NCBI GenBank assembly: GCA_003524435.1 | Contig: DQHP01000073.1 | Location: 1 to 17,613, forward strand | From: Microbacterium sp. | GTDB taxonomy: Bacteria > Actinomycetota > Actinomycetes > Actinomycetales > Microbacteriaceae | Direction of reading: 5' to 3' | Length of the DNA stretch: 17,613 bases | Part shown: in pieces, positions 6,975-12,724 of the stretch | Position numbering within the stretch: the first letter of the stretch is position 1 | How the letters are laid out: each line of letters begins with the position of its first letter | Translations under genes and position numbers: made by a program | The notes under the pieces: model-generated | Seen by the model: the letters and a program-made list of their open reading frames with translations, nothing else | The model's database searches: none | What the model was told of the DNA's origin: nothing

Positions 6975-7404
6975 ACACGGTCTCGTAGATGTCTTCGCTG
7001 ATGAGGCCGCGGCGCGCAGCGTCGCCGACCTCCGACCAGGTGCCAGGCGCATCGACGATCAGCGAGTCATACCCATCGGTATGGCCGCCTTTCACGTAGG
7101 GGAACCGCGTGAGTTCGTCCACGAGCTGCGCCCGATCGATGAAGCTGGCGGCATAGCGCTGGCATATCTCGTACGGCGTCGCGCCGGAGAATCCGTCCAG
7201 AGGCGTGGACGCTTTAGTGGCCGTGCGGAGTGCGCTGAGCACTGACGGCTGGGCCATTCCGAGCCACTTGGCGATCTCGCGTTGGCTGTATCCGTGCCGA
7301 TCGAACCGGCGCAGCTCGCGCCGGTAGTCCAGCTCAGCCATCTCTTTCCGGTGGCGCGCGCGCACCGCCGCACGTGCCCAGTTCGGAACCTCTGAAATCG
7401 TCAT
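6901..7404 (-). CDS. HTH-containing protein of unknown function
   Basis: A 167-residue protein from ATG 7404; AGGGG lies 8 bases upstream. An in-frame GTG at 7413 is a weaker alternative. Residues about 39-60 (YSQREIAKWLGMAQPSVLSAL) form a clear helix-turn-helix of the kind found in recombinases and small regulators. The rest (TPYEICQRYAASFIDRAQLVDELTRF, and VDAPGTWSEVGDAARRGLISEDIYETVF) is not recognised. The tail is Pro/Ala/Glu-rich and overlaps the ParB-like gene tail-to-tail by 74 bp. The ribosome-binding site sits inside the 3' arm of a perfect 16-bp hairpin, so translation or transcription may be controlled there. It lies just downstream of the serine recombinase on the same strand and could be its partner or regulator. 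Confidence 0.65.
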   Translation of the reverse strand: MTISEVPNWARAAVRARHRKEMAELDYRRELRRFDRHGYSQREIAKWLGMAQPSVLSALRTATKASTPLDGFSGATPYEICQRYAASFIDRAQLVDELTRFPYVKGGHTDGYDSLIVDAPGTWSEVGDAARRGLISEDIYETVFNRRHSSTAREAPAVCPEEPSPKQ

Positions 7405-7406
7405 AT

Positions 7407-7444
7407 CTCTCACCCCTGATAGGGAATTCTATCAGGGGTGAGAG
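7407..7444 (-). promoter_or_regulatory. Perfect 16-bp inverted repeat between recombinase and HTH gene
   Basis: Arms CTCTCACCCCTGATAG (7407-7422) and CTATCAGGGGTGAGAG (7429-7444) flank a 6-bp centre GGAATT. It begins 6 bp after the recombinase stop, and its 3' arm (minus strand) holds the AGGGG ribosome-binding site of the HTH gene. It could act as a terminator or attenuator, a translation-blocking hairpin, or a dimer operator. No T-run follows, which argues against a simple terminator. Confidence 0.6.
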
Positions 7445-7450
7445 TGATCA

Positions 7451-8008
7451 CTATCGGACGAGTGCTCGTCGCACGCTGGACGTTCCGACTCCGAGCACGC
7501 GCGCGATGCTTGCCCAGCTCTGCTGCCCGGTACGCATGCGCTCGGCCTCAGTAATCCGCTCGGGCGTCATCACGCTCGGACGGCCGCCGATACGACCCTG
7601 ACTGCGCGCGTAGTCGAGACCGCGCAGCGTGTTCTCTCGGATGGTATCGACGCGGAGCTGCGCGAACACGGCGACGATGCCGTAGAGAGCTCGGCCCATC
7701 GGAGTGGTCGTGTCGATCATGGGCTCGGTGAGGCTGACGAGGTTCACCTGCCGCGCGTCTAGGTCCTGCAGCGTTTCGATCAGGATGCGTTCGCTGCCGG
7801 CGAGACGGTCAAGCCGTCGCACTTTGAGGATGTCGCCCGCTCGCAAATAGTTCAAGCACTCGAGCCATTGCGGGCGGTCCGTGGAGCGGCTCGATTCGCC
7901 GTGGTCGACGAATACGCGTTCGCAGCCGGCGGCGCGCAGCTCGGCCTCCTGCGCCTCGGGGTTCTGCTCCCGCTTGGATACTCGGGCGTAGCCGATTTCG
8001 TGTGCCAT
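7451..8008 (-). CDS. Serine recombinase (resolvase/invertase family)
   Basis: A 185-residue protein from ATG 8008 (MAHEIGYARVSKREQN); the upstream open frame lacks family similarity. The catalytic Ser is residue 11 in YARVS, the active-site segment RRLDRLAGSE is at 64-73, and the long E-helix region RENTLRGLDYARSQGR is at 124-139. A C-terminal HTH (about 163-182, GQQSWASIARVLGVGTSSVRRAL) binds DNA. This length and order are those of Tn3 resolvases and Pin/Hin invertases, which resolve cointegrates or invert segments. There is no Shine-Dalgarno sequence, but TAGCGT lies 7 bases before the ATG, consistent with leaderless translation. Its partner sites may be the TGCCGAA repeats directly upstream. 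Confidence 0.93.
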   Translation of the reverse strand: MAHEIGYARVSKREQNPEAQEAELRAAGCERVFVDHGESSRSTDRPQWLECLNYLRAGDILKVRRLDRLAGSERILIETLQDLDARQVNLVSLTEPMIDTTTPMGRALYGIVAVFAQLRVDTIRENTLRGLDYARSQGRIGGRPSVMTPERITEAERMRTGQQSWASIARVLGVGTSSVRRALVR

Positions 8009-8055
8009 GCCGAAAACGCTACTGCCGAAGTTCCGCACAGGTTTGGTTTCGGCAG
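8008..8055. promoter_or_regulatory. TGCCGAA half-sites upstream of the serine recombinase
   Basis: Three copies of one heptamer: TGCCGAA at 8008-8014 (overlapping the start codon), CTGCCGAA at 8022-8029 and inverted TTCGGCAG at 8048-8055. The last two make a 34-bp dyad, the length of a Tn3-type res subsite II. They are likely binding sites of the recombinase, for recombination or for autoregulation. Short repeats, so moderate confidence. Confidence 0.4.
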
Positions 8056-8221
8056 GGGGTAACGGCGGGCCGCGTGCCGGCGTGTCGCGCAGATGTGTCA
8101 GTGTCCGAAGTCGTCGGCACTTCTGTCCATAGCCCTCAGCACTCGCGGTGCAGGGCGTCCCGCAGGGCGATCCCTACGCGAGGTCCTGCATGTCGCGCAC
8201 CGGGCCTTCGAAGGACCCGCA
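8056..8221. other. Intergenic stretch, nothing recognised
   Basis: No reading frame with a start signal or family similarity is seen between the recombinase promoter region and the small XRE gene. Confidence 0.4.
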
Positions 8222-8257
8222 TTAATCAACGGCGTCGCCTTAATCAACGGCGTCGTC
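8222..8257. repeat. 18-bp tandem duplication at the stop of the XRE gene
   Basis: TTAATCAACGGCGTCGCC (8222-8239) is followed directly by TTAATCAACGGCGTCGTC (8240-8257), with one difference. The second copy contains the last five codons and stop of the minus-strand XRE gene; the first repeats them in frame after the stop. Confidence 0.9.
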
Positions 8258-8485
8258 CAGACTGATGCGCAATACGCGCATCAGTCGAAGCACCGTATCG
8301 AGTCTCGGGTAAACGTGTCCTCCTCGCTCGATCCGACCATATGTTGTCACCGCGATACCTGCCGCGTGTGCAACGTTCTCTTGTGACAGACCCTCTCGCA
8401 CGCGCTCCTCCCTAAGCAGATTTCCAATCGGCAAGAGGGCCGCTTGTATAGCCGCGGGTCGCGCAGGGTCGAGATTGTTACTCAT
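8240..8485 (-). CDS. Small XRE-family regulator
   Basis: An 81-residue protein from ATG 8485 (MSNNLDPARPAA...). An upstream in-frame ATG at 8506 would add 7 residues. Residues about 20-75 form a Cro/C1-type HTH (IGNLLREERVREGLSQENVAHAAGI, TTYGRIERGG, LDTVLRLMRVLRISLDD). The protein is little more than a DNA-binding domain, like many phage or element repressors and toxin-antitoxin antitoxins. No toxin gene is adjacent; its nearest neighbour is the divergent cutinase-like gene, about 170 bp away. What it regulates is unknown. Confidence 0.8.
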   Translation of the reverse strand: MSNNLDPARPAAIQAALLPIGNLLREERVREGLSQENVAHAAGIAVTTYGRIERGGHVYPRLDTVLRLMRVLRISLDDAVD

Positions 8486-8653
8486 ATGGCCATCATCTGC
8501 GTGCAAGACACGCCGCGCAAGCAGTTACTCCATTCGATGGACTAGTTGGTACCCAACATCGGTGAAGTCAAGAGCGCAGAAGCCCTGGTCATAGATGTCC
8601 TTCAGGAGTTTCCTGAGACCGACCCGCGATGACGCGGGCGAGAGGGAATCATC

Positions 8654-9508
8654 ATGCAACTATCTCGAACAAATCAACGGCAGCACGGCCGGAGTCGCGG
8701 TCTTCGACGGCTTGCTTCGGCGATAACCGCGTTGCTCCTAACCTGCGGCATTGGCGTGATCGTCACGCCGCCAGCAACGGCTTCGACGGCATCCAGCATC
8801 TGTGACTTCGGAGTCTTCATCGGTGTGCGAGGAACCGGAGCAGATCCGGGCGCTGGACTCGATCATGACGGACGAGTGTGGGTGACGGGAGGGGCGGGCC
8901 CCGAACTAATCTCACTTGCCGCGCACTTTTCATCCACCAGCCCTCTCCCAATGTACGTGGCGGCGCTCAATTACCCCGCTTCTGGCTCAGTTGACTACCC
9001 CTCGAGCATCGAAGCCGGTCGCGCCACGCTCGTGACGGAGCTGAACTGGGTCGTGGAACAATGCGGGACCGTTACCCCTGCAGTCTTCTTGGCAGGTCAC
9101 TCTCAAGGCGCTGCGGTCATACTCGAAGCGATGACCGACAGGGTGGGAGGTAGCAATCTCTCGGCGCGAGCCAAGTCCGCAATCCGAGCTGTCGTCGCAT
9201 ACGGCGATCCAAACTTCGCAGTAAATCAGCCCATCAATGTCCCCGGCTCTGCAACCGACGTCGGCGGAATTCTGGGCCCACGGCTACAGACGTTCTCTGA
9301 CCAACTCAACGCGTACAGAGCCTGGGGGTGGCCGATGGGAGGTTCCTCACAGGACTGGGTCCAAAAGATTCGTTCGTACTGCTATCCCGGCGACGCCATC
9401 TGCAACAGAGGCACCGGTTCCGATGCTATGGATATCCACAACCTTTACGGGGAGAACTCCACAACCGAGGCCTATCAATGGATGGAGTACATGGTGAACG
9501 CGTTCTGA
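8654..9508 (+). CDS. Secreted cutinase-family serine hydrolase
   Basis: A 284-residue protein from ATG 8654, with GAGAGGG about 8 bases upstream. Residues 1-43 are an export signal: Arg-rich start, hydrophobic core ASAITALLLTCGIGVIV, and a likely Ala-X-Ala cleavage near ATA. The mature part has the cutinase fold markers: first Cys at 50, 'VRGTGADPG' with the oxyanion-type region, the nucleophile elbow GHSQGAA (Ser150), the Asp of CYPGDAIC (Asp247, between Cys243 and Cys250) and a following His (His262 in DIHNLYG). Cys50 and Cys137 likely form the other disulfide. Cutinases and mycobacterial culp proteins cleave ester bonds of polyesters or lipids outside the cell. The natural substrate is unknown. 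It is followed after 13 bp by a small membrane protein. Confidence 0.92.
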   Translation: MQLSRTNQRQHGRSRGLRRLASAITALLLTCGIGVIVTPPATASTASSICDFGVFIGVRGTGADPGAGLDHDGRVWVTGGAGPELISLAAHFSSTSPLPMYVAALNYPASGSVDYPSSIEAGRATLVTELNWVVEQCGTVTPAVFLAGHSQGAAVILEAMTDRVGGSNLSARAKSAIRAVVAYGDPNFAVNQPINVPGSATDVGGILGPRLQTFSDQLNAYRAWGWPMGGSSQDWVQKIRSYCYPGDAICNRGTGSDAMDIHNLYGENSTTEAYQWMEYMVNAF

Positions 9509-9521
9509 TTAGACTGTAATC

Positions 9522-9857
9522 GTGACAGACAGCGAAGTTCGTCGTCGACACCGGAGCCCTCTGAGCCTGGCGCTCTGGGGCGTGCAATTTGCGGTAATGG
9601 TTGTGACGAGCATCCTCGTGTTCTTCCGACGAATCGAGATACCAGGTTGCGATCAGCAGTGCGATTCCGGTCTTCTGCAGGTCACAGGTATCGCTTTTCC
9701 TATAGTCGCTGCTGCACTGTTCATCCTTACTGGAGTTCTTCAGCTACTCCTCCCCGGCAAGGAGAGATGGTGGATCCCCGCGACTGGAATCGGGCTTACT
9801 CTCATCGCGATGCTCATCGCTAACCAGATCAGCAACGTCGCACTCCGAATCTCCTAA
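9522..9857 (+). CDS. Small membrane protein, three predicted helices
   Basis: A 111-residue protein starting at GTG 9522. Hydrophobic segments lie at about 14-35 (SLALWGVQFAVMVVTSILVFF), 52-76 (GIAFPIVAAALFILTGVLQLLL) and 83-105 (WWIPATGIGLTLIAMLIANQI). A CDQQC pair is at 43-47 between the first and second helix, probably on the outside. Not recognised as a known family. There is no Shine-Dalgarno sequence; TAGACT lies 6 bases upstream, so the message may be leaderless, or translation may be coupled to the cutinase gene that ends 13 bp before. Its stop codon lies inside a strong terminator hairpin. Confidence 0.65.
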   Translation: MTDSEVRRRHRSPLSLALWGVQFAVMVVTSILVFFRRIEIPGCDQQCDSGLLQVTGIAFPIVAAALFILTGVLQLLLPGKERWWIPATGIGLTLIAMLIANQISNVALRIS

Positions 9858-9902
9858 CGCAAGAGAGTCCACGAGCTTGAGGTTCGTGGACTCTCTTGCG
9901 TT
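9856..9902 (+). terminator. Strong hairpin terminator after cutinase/membrane-protein pair
   Basis: A perfect 19-bp stem: AACGCAAGAGAGTCCACGA at 9856-9874 pairs with its complement at 9884-9902 around a 9-base loop. It starts within the stop codon of the membrane protein. There is no T-run after it, as is common for actinobacterial terminators. Confidence 0.75.
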
Positions 9903-9998
9903 GGATAGGGCATCCTCGTGCGGAGTCCGCGCTTGTCCGCGCTACGTCGCAGAAGACGGCTTCGCTTTGTATGGCAGTGAGGATCCCAAGCGGTCCTG

Positions 9999-10115
9999 AC
10001 TGTTTGGGGTACACCTCAATCAGACGTAAAGCAGGACCACACCGCGTGTCTAACTAGGGTCGGTTTGCGATTGTTGGACACTAGCTTCTGTCGCCCCTAA
10101 GAACCTAACTTGACA
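9999..10115 (+). promoter_or_regulatory. res-like region of the Tn3-type resolvase
   Basis: Three dyads precede the resolvase gene. The first (about 10001-10026) pairs TGTTTGGGGTAC with an inverted CGTCTGATTGAG (imperfect, centre AC). The second (10047-10080, 34 bp) pairs TGTCTAACTAGG with an inverted TGTCCAACAATC. The third (10089-10115, 27 bp) pairs TGTCGCCCCTAA with an inverted TGTCAAGTTAGG. Tn3/gamma-delta res has subsites of 28, 34 and 25 bp in this order, with half-sites starting TGTCYGATAA. The match in order, size and TGTC ends is striking but was found by eye. Confidence 0.5.
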
Positions 10116-10136
10116 CCGGCGACGTGGAAGGCAGTC

Positions 10137-10766
10137 ATGAGCGGTCAACGAGTGGGCTACGTGCGAGTGAGCACGTTGGATCAGAACACGGTGCGGCAGC
10201 TCGACGGTATCCCCGTCGACAAGACTTACACCGAGCGGGCATCGGGCAAGGATCAGAAGAACCGGCCCGAGCTGGAGAACCTGATCGGGTTCGTCCGTGA
10301 GGGCGACACGGTTCTCGTGCACTCGATGGATCGGCTCGCTCGAAACCTGGACGACTTGAAGAAGATTGTCAGTCGGCTCACCCGCAAGGGCGTCCGTGTC
10401 GAGTTCATGAAGGAAGCGCTGACCTTCACAGGTGACGACAGTGCCGCTGCCACGTTTCTTCTGCACGTGATGGGCGCGTTCGCGGAGTTCGAGCGGTCAC
10501 TGATCCGTGAACGACAGCGAGAGGGAATCGCCCTCGCGAAGCAGCGGAAGGTATACAAAGGGCGCGTGCCAGCCTTAAGCCCGGCGAAGGCCGCTGAGCT
10601 GCGCCGACGAGCAGCCGAAGGTGAGTCCAAAACGAAACTCGCCCGAGATCTCGGCATCAGCCGTGCAACCGTATACACGTACCTCCGAGTTGATGACGAG
10701 ACTGACCTGATCGGCGTCACGAGTGCACCGCCAGCTGAGCAGCGCCTGGAGTCGTCCGTGGAGTAA
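10137..10766 (+). CDS. Tn3-type serine resolvase
   Basis: A 209-residue protein from ATG 10137, with GGAAGG about 6 bases upstream; an earlier in-frame start at 10110 would lie in the res-like region. The catalytic Ser is residue 12 (YVRVSTLDQN), the active-site segment SMDRLARN is at 63-70, GAFAEFERSLIRERQREG is at 113-130, and the C-terminal HTH is at about 162-182 (ESKTKLARDLGISRATVYTYL). It resembles plasmid and transposon resolvases that recombine paired res sites. No transposase is adjacent. It lies immediately left of the repeat-bounded gene array, and its own upstream half-sites start with TGTC like the array repeats, so it is the best candidate enzyme for those repeats. A hairpin terminator follows. 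Confidence 0.95.
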   Translation: MSGQRVGYVRVSTLDQNTVRQLDGIPVDKTYTERASGKDQKNRPELENLIGFVREGDTVLVHSMDRLARNLDDLKKIVSRLTRKGVRVEFMKEALTFTGDDSAAATFLLHVMGAFAEFERSLIRERQREGIALAKQRKVYKGRVPALSPAKAAELRRRAAEGESKTKLARDLGISRATVYTYLRVDDETDLIGVTSAPPAEQRLESSVE

Positions 10767-10780
10767 TACGACGCACCGCC

Positions 10781-10815
10781 TTCCGCCAGCCGTCCACGCA
10801 GAGTGGCCGGCGGAA
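10781..10815 (+). terminator. Probable terminator after the resolvase
   Basis: TTCCGCCAGCC (10781-10791) pairs with GGCCGGCGGAA (10805-10815) in 10 of 11 positions around a 13-base loop, 15 bp after the resolvase stop. No T-run. Confidence 0.5.
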
Positions 10816-11114
10816 AGCAGACGGTTTGCGCAGACGAGTGTGGACATCGAAATGTTCATACTCCTCCGCACAAGCCCCGGAAAATCCGGATTGTCTGTGC
10901 TGACGACTTCGGACATTGACAAGATGATCGTAATTGATGACGAGAACGTCGAAATCGATGTTTTCTGGCGCCTACCAACTGTCCGAGATGAATTTGCTAC
11001 CGCAAACAGTCGTCAGAACTAGCGAACGGTACGGGGTTGTGGCGAGGGACGGCTCTGCTCCACGCACGGAGATCGACCAGTCGGGGCGTACGAACGACTC
11101 CTTGTTGGTGTTCG
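10816..11114. other. Intergenic stretch without a supported gene
   Basis: About 300 bp between the resolvase terminator and the Abi remnant. One open frame (10852-11022, 56 codons) lacks a start signal and any recognisable similarity. No repeat copies are seen here. Confidence 0.4.
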
Positions 11115-11405
11115 CTACCACAGCTCATGTTGATCCCAGCCCTCGGCAAACCCCATGCTGTCAATGCCGAGAAACGGAACGCTGGGGAATCCGTCGACAA
11201 TCTCGCGCAGGCGACCAGCCCACTCCGAGTGGCCGGAAATGCTGCGAAGCAAGTAGGCCATGACCGCGAGAGCGTTGTACAGGCCGAAGTCCTGCTTGGG
11301 AGCGGAATCATCGCGGAGGTGCGAGAGAAGAGGAATCGTCGCGCCCCTGTATGGCCCCGCTCCCTGACACATTCCGACAGGCGTCCGACAGCCTCGATAT
11401 CTGCT
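11115..11405 (-). pseudogene. Abi-family (abortive infection) protein, C-terminal remnant
   Basis: The minus-strand frame encodes a typical Abi_2 (AbiD/F-like) C-terminus. It reads IPLLSHLRDDSAP, then GLYNALAVMAYLLRSIS, W..RL, FPSVPF, and ends with the characteristic MGFAEGWDQHELW before the stop at 11115. Full members are about 300 residues and have a conserved RN..AHH-type segment; only about 90 residues are present here. The frame runs open to the left boundary repeat at 11406-11433, where it meets a stop. The gene therefore lost its N-terminal two thirds exactly at the repeat. A possible frameshift lies near 11360, since the other frame has a residual VRERGHTGARRF resembling the missing segment. 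Abi proteins give phage resistance by stopping infected cells; this copy should be inactive. Confidence 0.65.
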
Positions 11406-11433
11406 GTGTCACAACCCATGAGATGCGAGACAC
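11406..11433. repeat. Array boundary repeat 1 (degenerate)
   Basis: TGTC, ACAACC, centre CATG, then AGATGCGAGACA with flanking G and C. Compared with the other copies, two bases are missing from the left half, and the right outer half-site is absent. The position between the Abi remnant and the next gene fits the array pattern. Confidence 0.6.
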
Positions 11434-11458
11434 CAGCAGCGCGCGACTAAGGAGCGGG

Positions 11459-11923
11459 CTAGAAGCTGATCGTGACCTCGGCGAGAACGAATGGGAACGG
11501 ATAGAGCACGCCCCAGCTCCGCGAGTAATCGATCGACTCTGGCACTAACCAGAACCAGAGGTGCCCAACGACGACGCTCACGACGACGAGCAGGGTCATC
11601 GCTCGTGCGCGGTTCTCCACGACCAAAAGCGCGTCTTCGATTGTGCTGACGCGCGTCGAGATGCGGGAGATCGCCGAGTAGATCAGCACCGCGATCGCTA
11701 TAAAGATCAGCGGAAGTGGCCGCATCGAGACCTGCACGCATTGGCGACTGCCGTCATCGAGAATCGGCCCTGAGTCTGGACAGAAACCTTTCGACGCCGT
11801 CGCGAGAAAGGCATAGCCGACGCTCAAGCCGAAGCCCAGCAAAACAAGCTTACGAACGGCGACAAACGTTACCCCGCCCGGCATGCTCGTCACAGAAGCT
11901 TGCTTCATTCTGATCAGCTGCAT
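11459..11923 (-). CDS. Small integral membrane protein, unknown
   Basis: A 154-residue protein from ATG 11923, fixed by an excellent ribosome-binding site (GGAGG, 7 bases upstream). The frame runs open further into the neighbouring repeat, but that part is not real protein. Hydrophobic segments lie at about 22-46 (VAVRKLVLLGFGLSVGYAFL), 68-86 (PLPLIFIAIAVLIYSAI), 106-128 (AMTLLVVVSVVVGHLWFWLV) and a short one at the C-terminus. A Cys pair (GFCPDSG and RQCVQ) lies in the first loop. Not recognised. It is alone between array repeats 1 and 2 and points left, opposite to most of its neighbours. Confidence 0.75.
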   Translation of the reverse strand: MQLIRMKQASVTSMPGGVTFVAVRKLVLLGFGLSVGYAFLATASKGFCPDSGPILDDGSRQCVQVSMRPLPLIFIAIAVLIYSAISRISTRVSTIEDALLVVENRARAMTLLVVVSVVVGHLWFWLVPESIDYSRSWGVLYPFPFVLAEVTISF

Positions 11924-12105
11924 TATCCGTCCTCCAACTGCAGAATACCTCGGACGCAGCTGAACCGAAGATGGAATTGGTGTTCTAGCCGTTCTAGGGC
12001 TTGCCTCGCGAACCTTTCGTGAGAACGATTGCTGATCGTGCGAGTTTCCAAACGTCACCGCGTTGCTGGAATCATCGAATGGATAGTTCCGCTGGCCCTC
12101 TGACG

Positions 12106-12165
12106 TGTCTCGTAACCTCGGTGTCTTGAAACGCATGGGTTTCGAGACATCTAGGTTACGAGACA
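12106..12165. repeat. Array boundary repeat 2 (nested, 60 bp)
   Basis: Half-sites in order: TGTCTCGTAACC (12106-12117), spacer TCGG, TGTCTTGAAACG (12122-12133), centre CATG, GGTTTCGAGACA (12138-12149), spacer TCTA, GGTTACGAGACA (12154-12165). The outer pair is a perfect 12-bp inverted repeat. The inner pair matches at 10 of 12. All spacers are exactly 4 bp, so half-sites repeat every 16 bp. Confidence 0.9.
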
Positions 12166-12228
12166 CTCTCCGCGATTGAGGGTGCGGTTCACTGCGGGGC
12201 AGAACGAAGGCTCACGACGACCATCAAC

Positions 12229-12549
12229 TCATTCGCAGGAGCCACCGACGGCGCAGCCGCTGCCAAATCCACTACTCGCCCCATCGGGGGTCAGAACACC
12301 GATCATGAAATATAGCGCAGCACCAACGATGACCGCGGCACCAAAGATCAGCAGGATGCGGCCCCAGCGAACACCGTGCACGACCCTGATCACTCCAACG
12401 ACGACCAGAATTGCGCCGACTGCGATCGAATAGTAAGGCCCGAATATGGACCCGTAGAGCCCAACCGGCACGCCGATGACCGCAGCCAACACCATAGTGA
12501 CGACGAACGTCGCAGAAGTGGGACGAGGACTCTCTTCTAGCGCGGCCAT
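12229..12549 (-). CDS. Small membrane protein, three predicted helices
   Basis: A 106-residue protein taken from ATG 12549 (MAALEESPRPTSATF...). The open frame extends through the adjacent repeat to 12633, which I exclude. Helices at about 12-35 (ATFVVTMVLAAVIGVPVGLYG), 40-60 (YYSIAVGAILVVVGVIRVV) and 66-86 (ILLIFGAAVIVGAALYFMIGV), then a Gly/Ser/Cys-rich tail (SGFGSGCAVGGSCE). Not recognised. No clear Shine-Dalgarno sequence precedes the start. It is the only gene between repeats 2 and 3. Confidence 0.65.
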   Translation of the reverse strand: MAALEESPRPTSATFVVTMVLAAVIGVPVGLYGSIFGPYYSIAVGAILVVVGVIRVVHGVRWGRILLIFGAAVIVGAALYFMIGVLTPDGASSGFGSGCAVGGSCE

Positions 12550-12589
12550 AAGGCCATATTCCACGACTTGAGAGCGATCGGGTAGACCA

Positions 12590-12648
12590 TGTCTCAAGCC
12601 ACCGTGTCGCACAACGCATGGGTTATGCGACACCGAGGTTACGAGACA
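12590..12648. repeat. Array boundary repeat 3 (nested, 59 bp)
   Basis: Half-sites in order: TGTCTCAAGCC (12590-12600, one base short), spacer ACCG, TGTCGCACAACG (12605-12616), centre CATG, GGTTATGCGACA (12621-12632), spacer CCGA, GGTTACGAGACA (12637-12648). The inner arms share the change to GCGACA/TGTCGC, so a base change in one half is matched in the other. Confidence 0.9.
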
Positions 12649-12724
12649 CCCCCGACTTTGGGCCCTTGATCGACACTGGCATCGTCATCCGCGCGTTGGC
12701 GCTGGGCACGTGGGACAATCTTGC

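Noticed and set aside
7407..7444. Invertible promoter segment for the neighbouring recombinase
   Set aside because: The inverted arms are only 6 bp apart, too close to flank an invertible segment.
10852..11022. 56-codon plus-strand frame after the resolvase
   Set aside because: No ribosome-binding site and no recognisable similarity; left as non-coding.
10997..11419. 140-codon minus-strand frame starting in array repeat 1
   Set aside because: Its start lies inside the repeat and it runs in another frame through the recognisable Abi remnant; apart from a possible frameshifted residue of that gene near its start it resembles nothing.
11924..12166. Upstream extension of the 154-residue membrane protein through array repeat 2
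   Set aside because: The extension translates the repeat itself, and a strong ribosome-binding site fixes the start at 11923.
12550..12633. Upstream extension of the 106-residue membrane protein through array repeat 3
   Set aside because: The extra residues are a translation of the repeat, and similar repeat-derived peptides appear at other copies.
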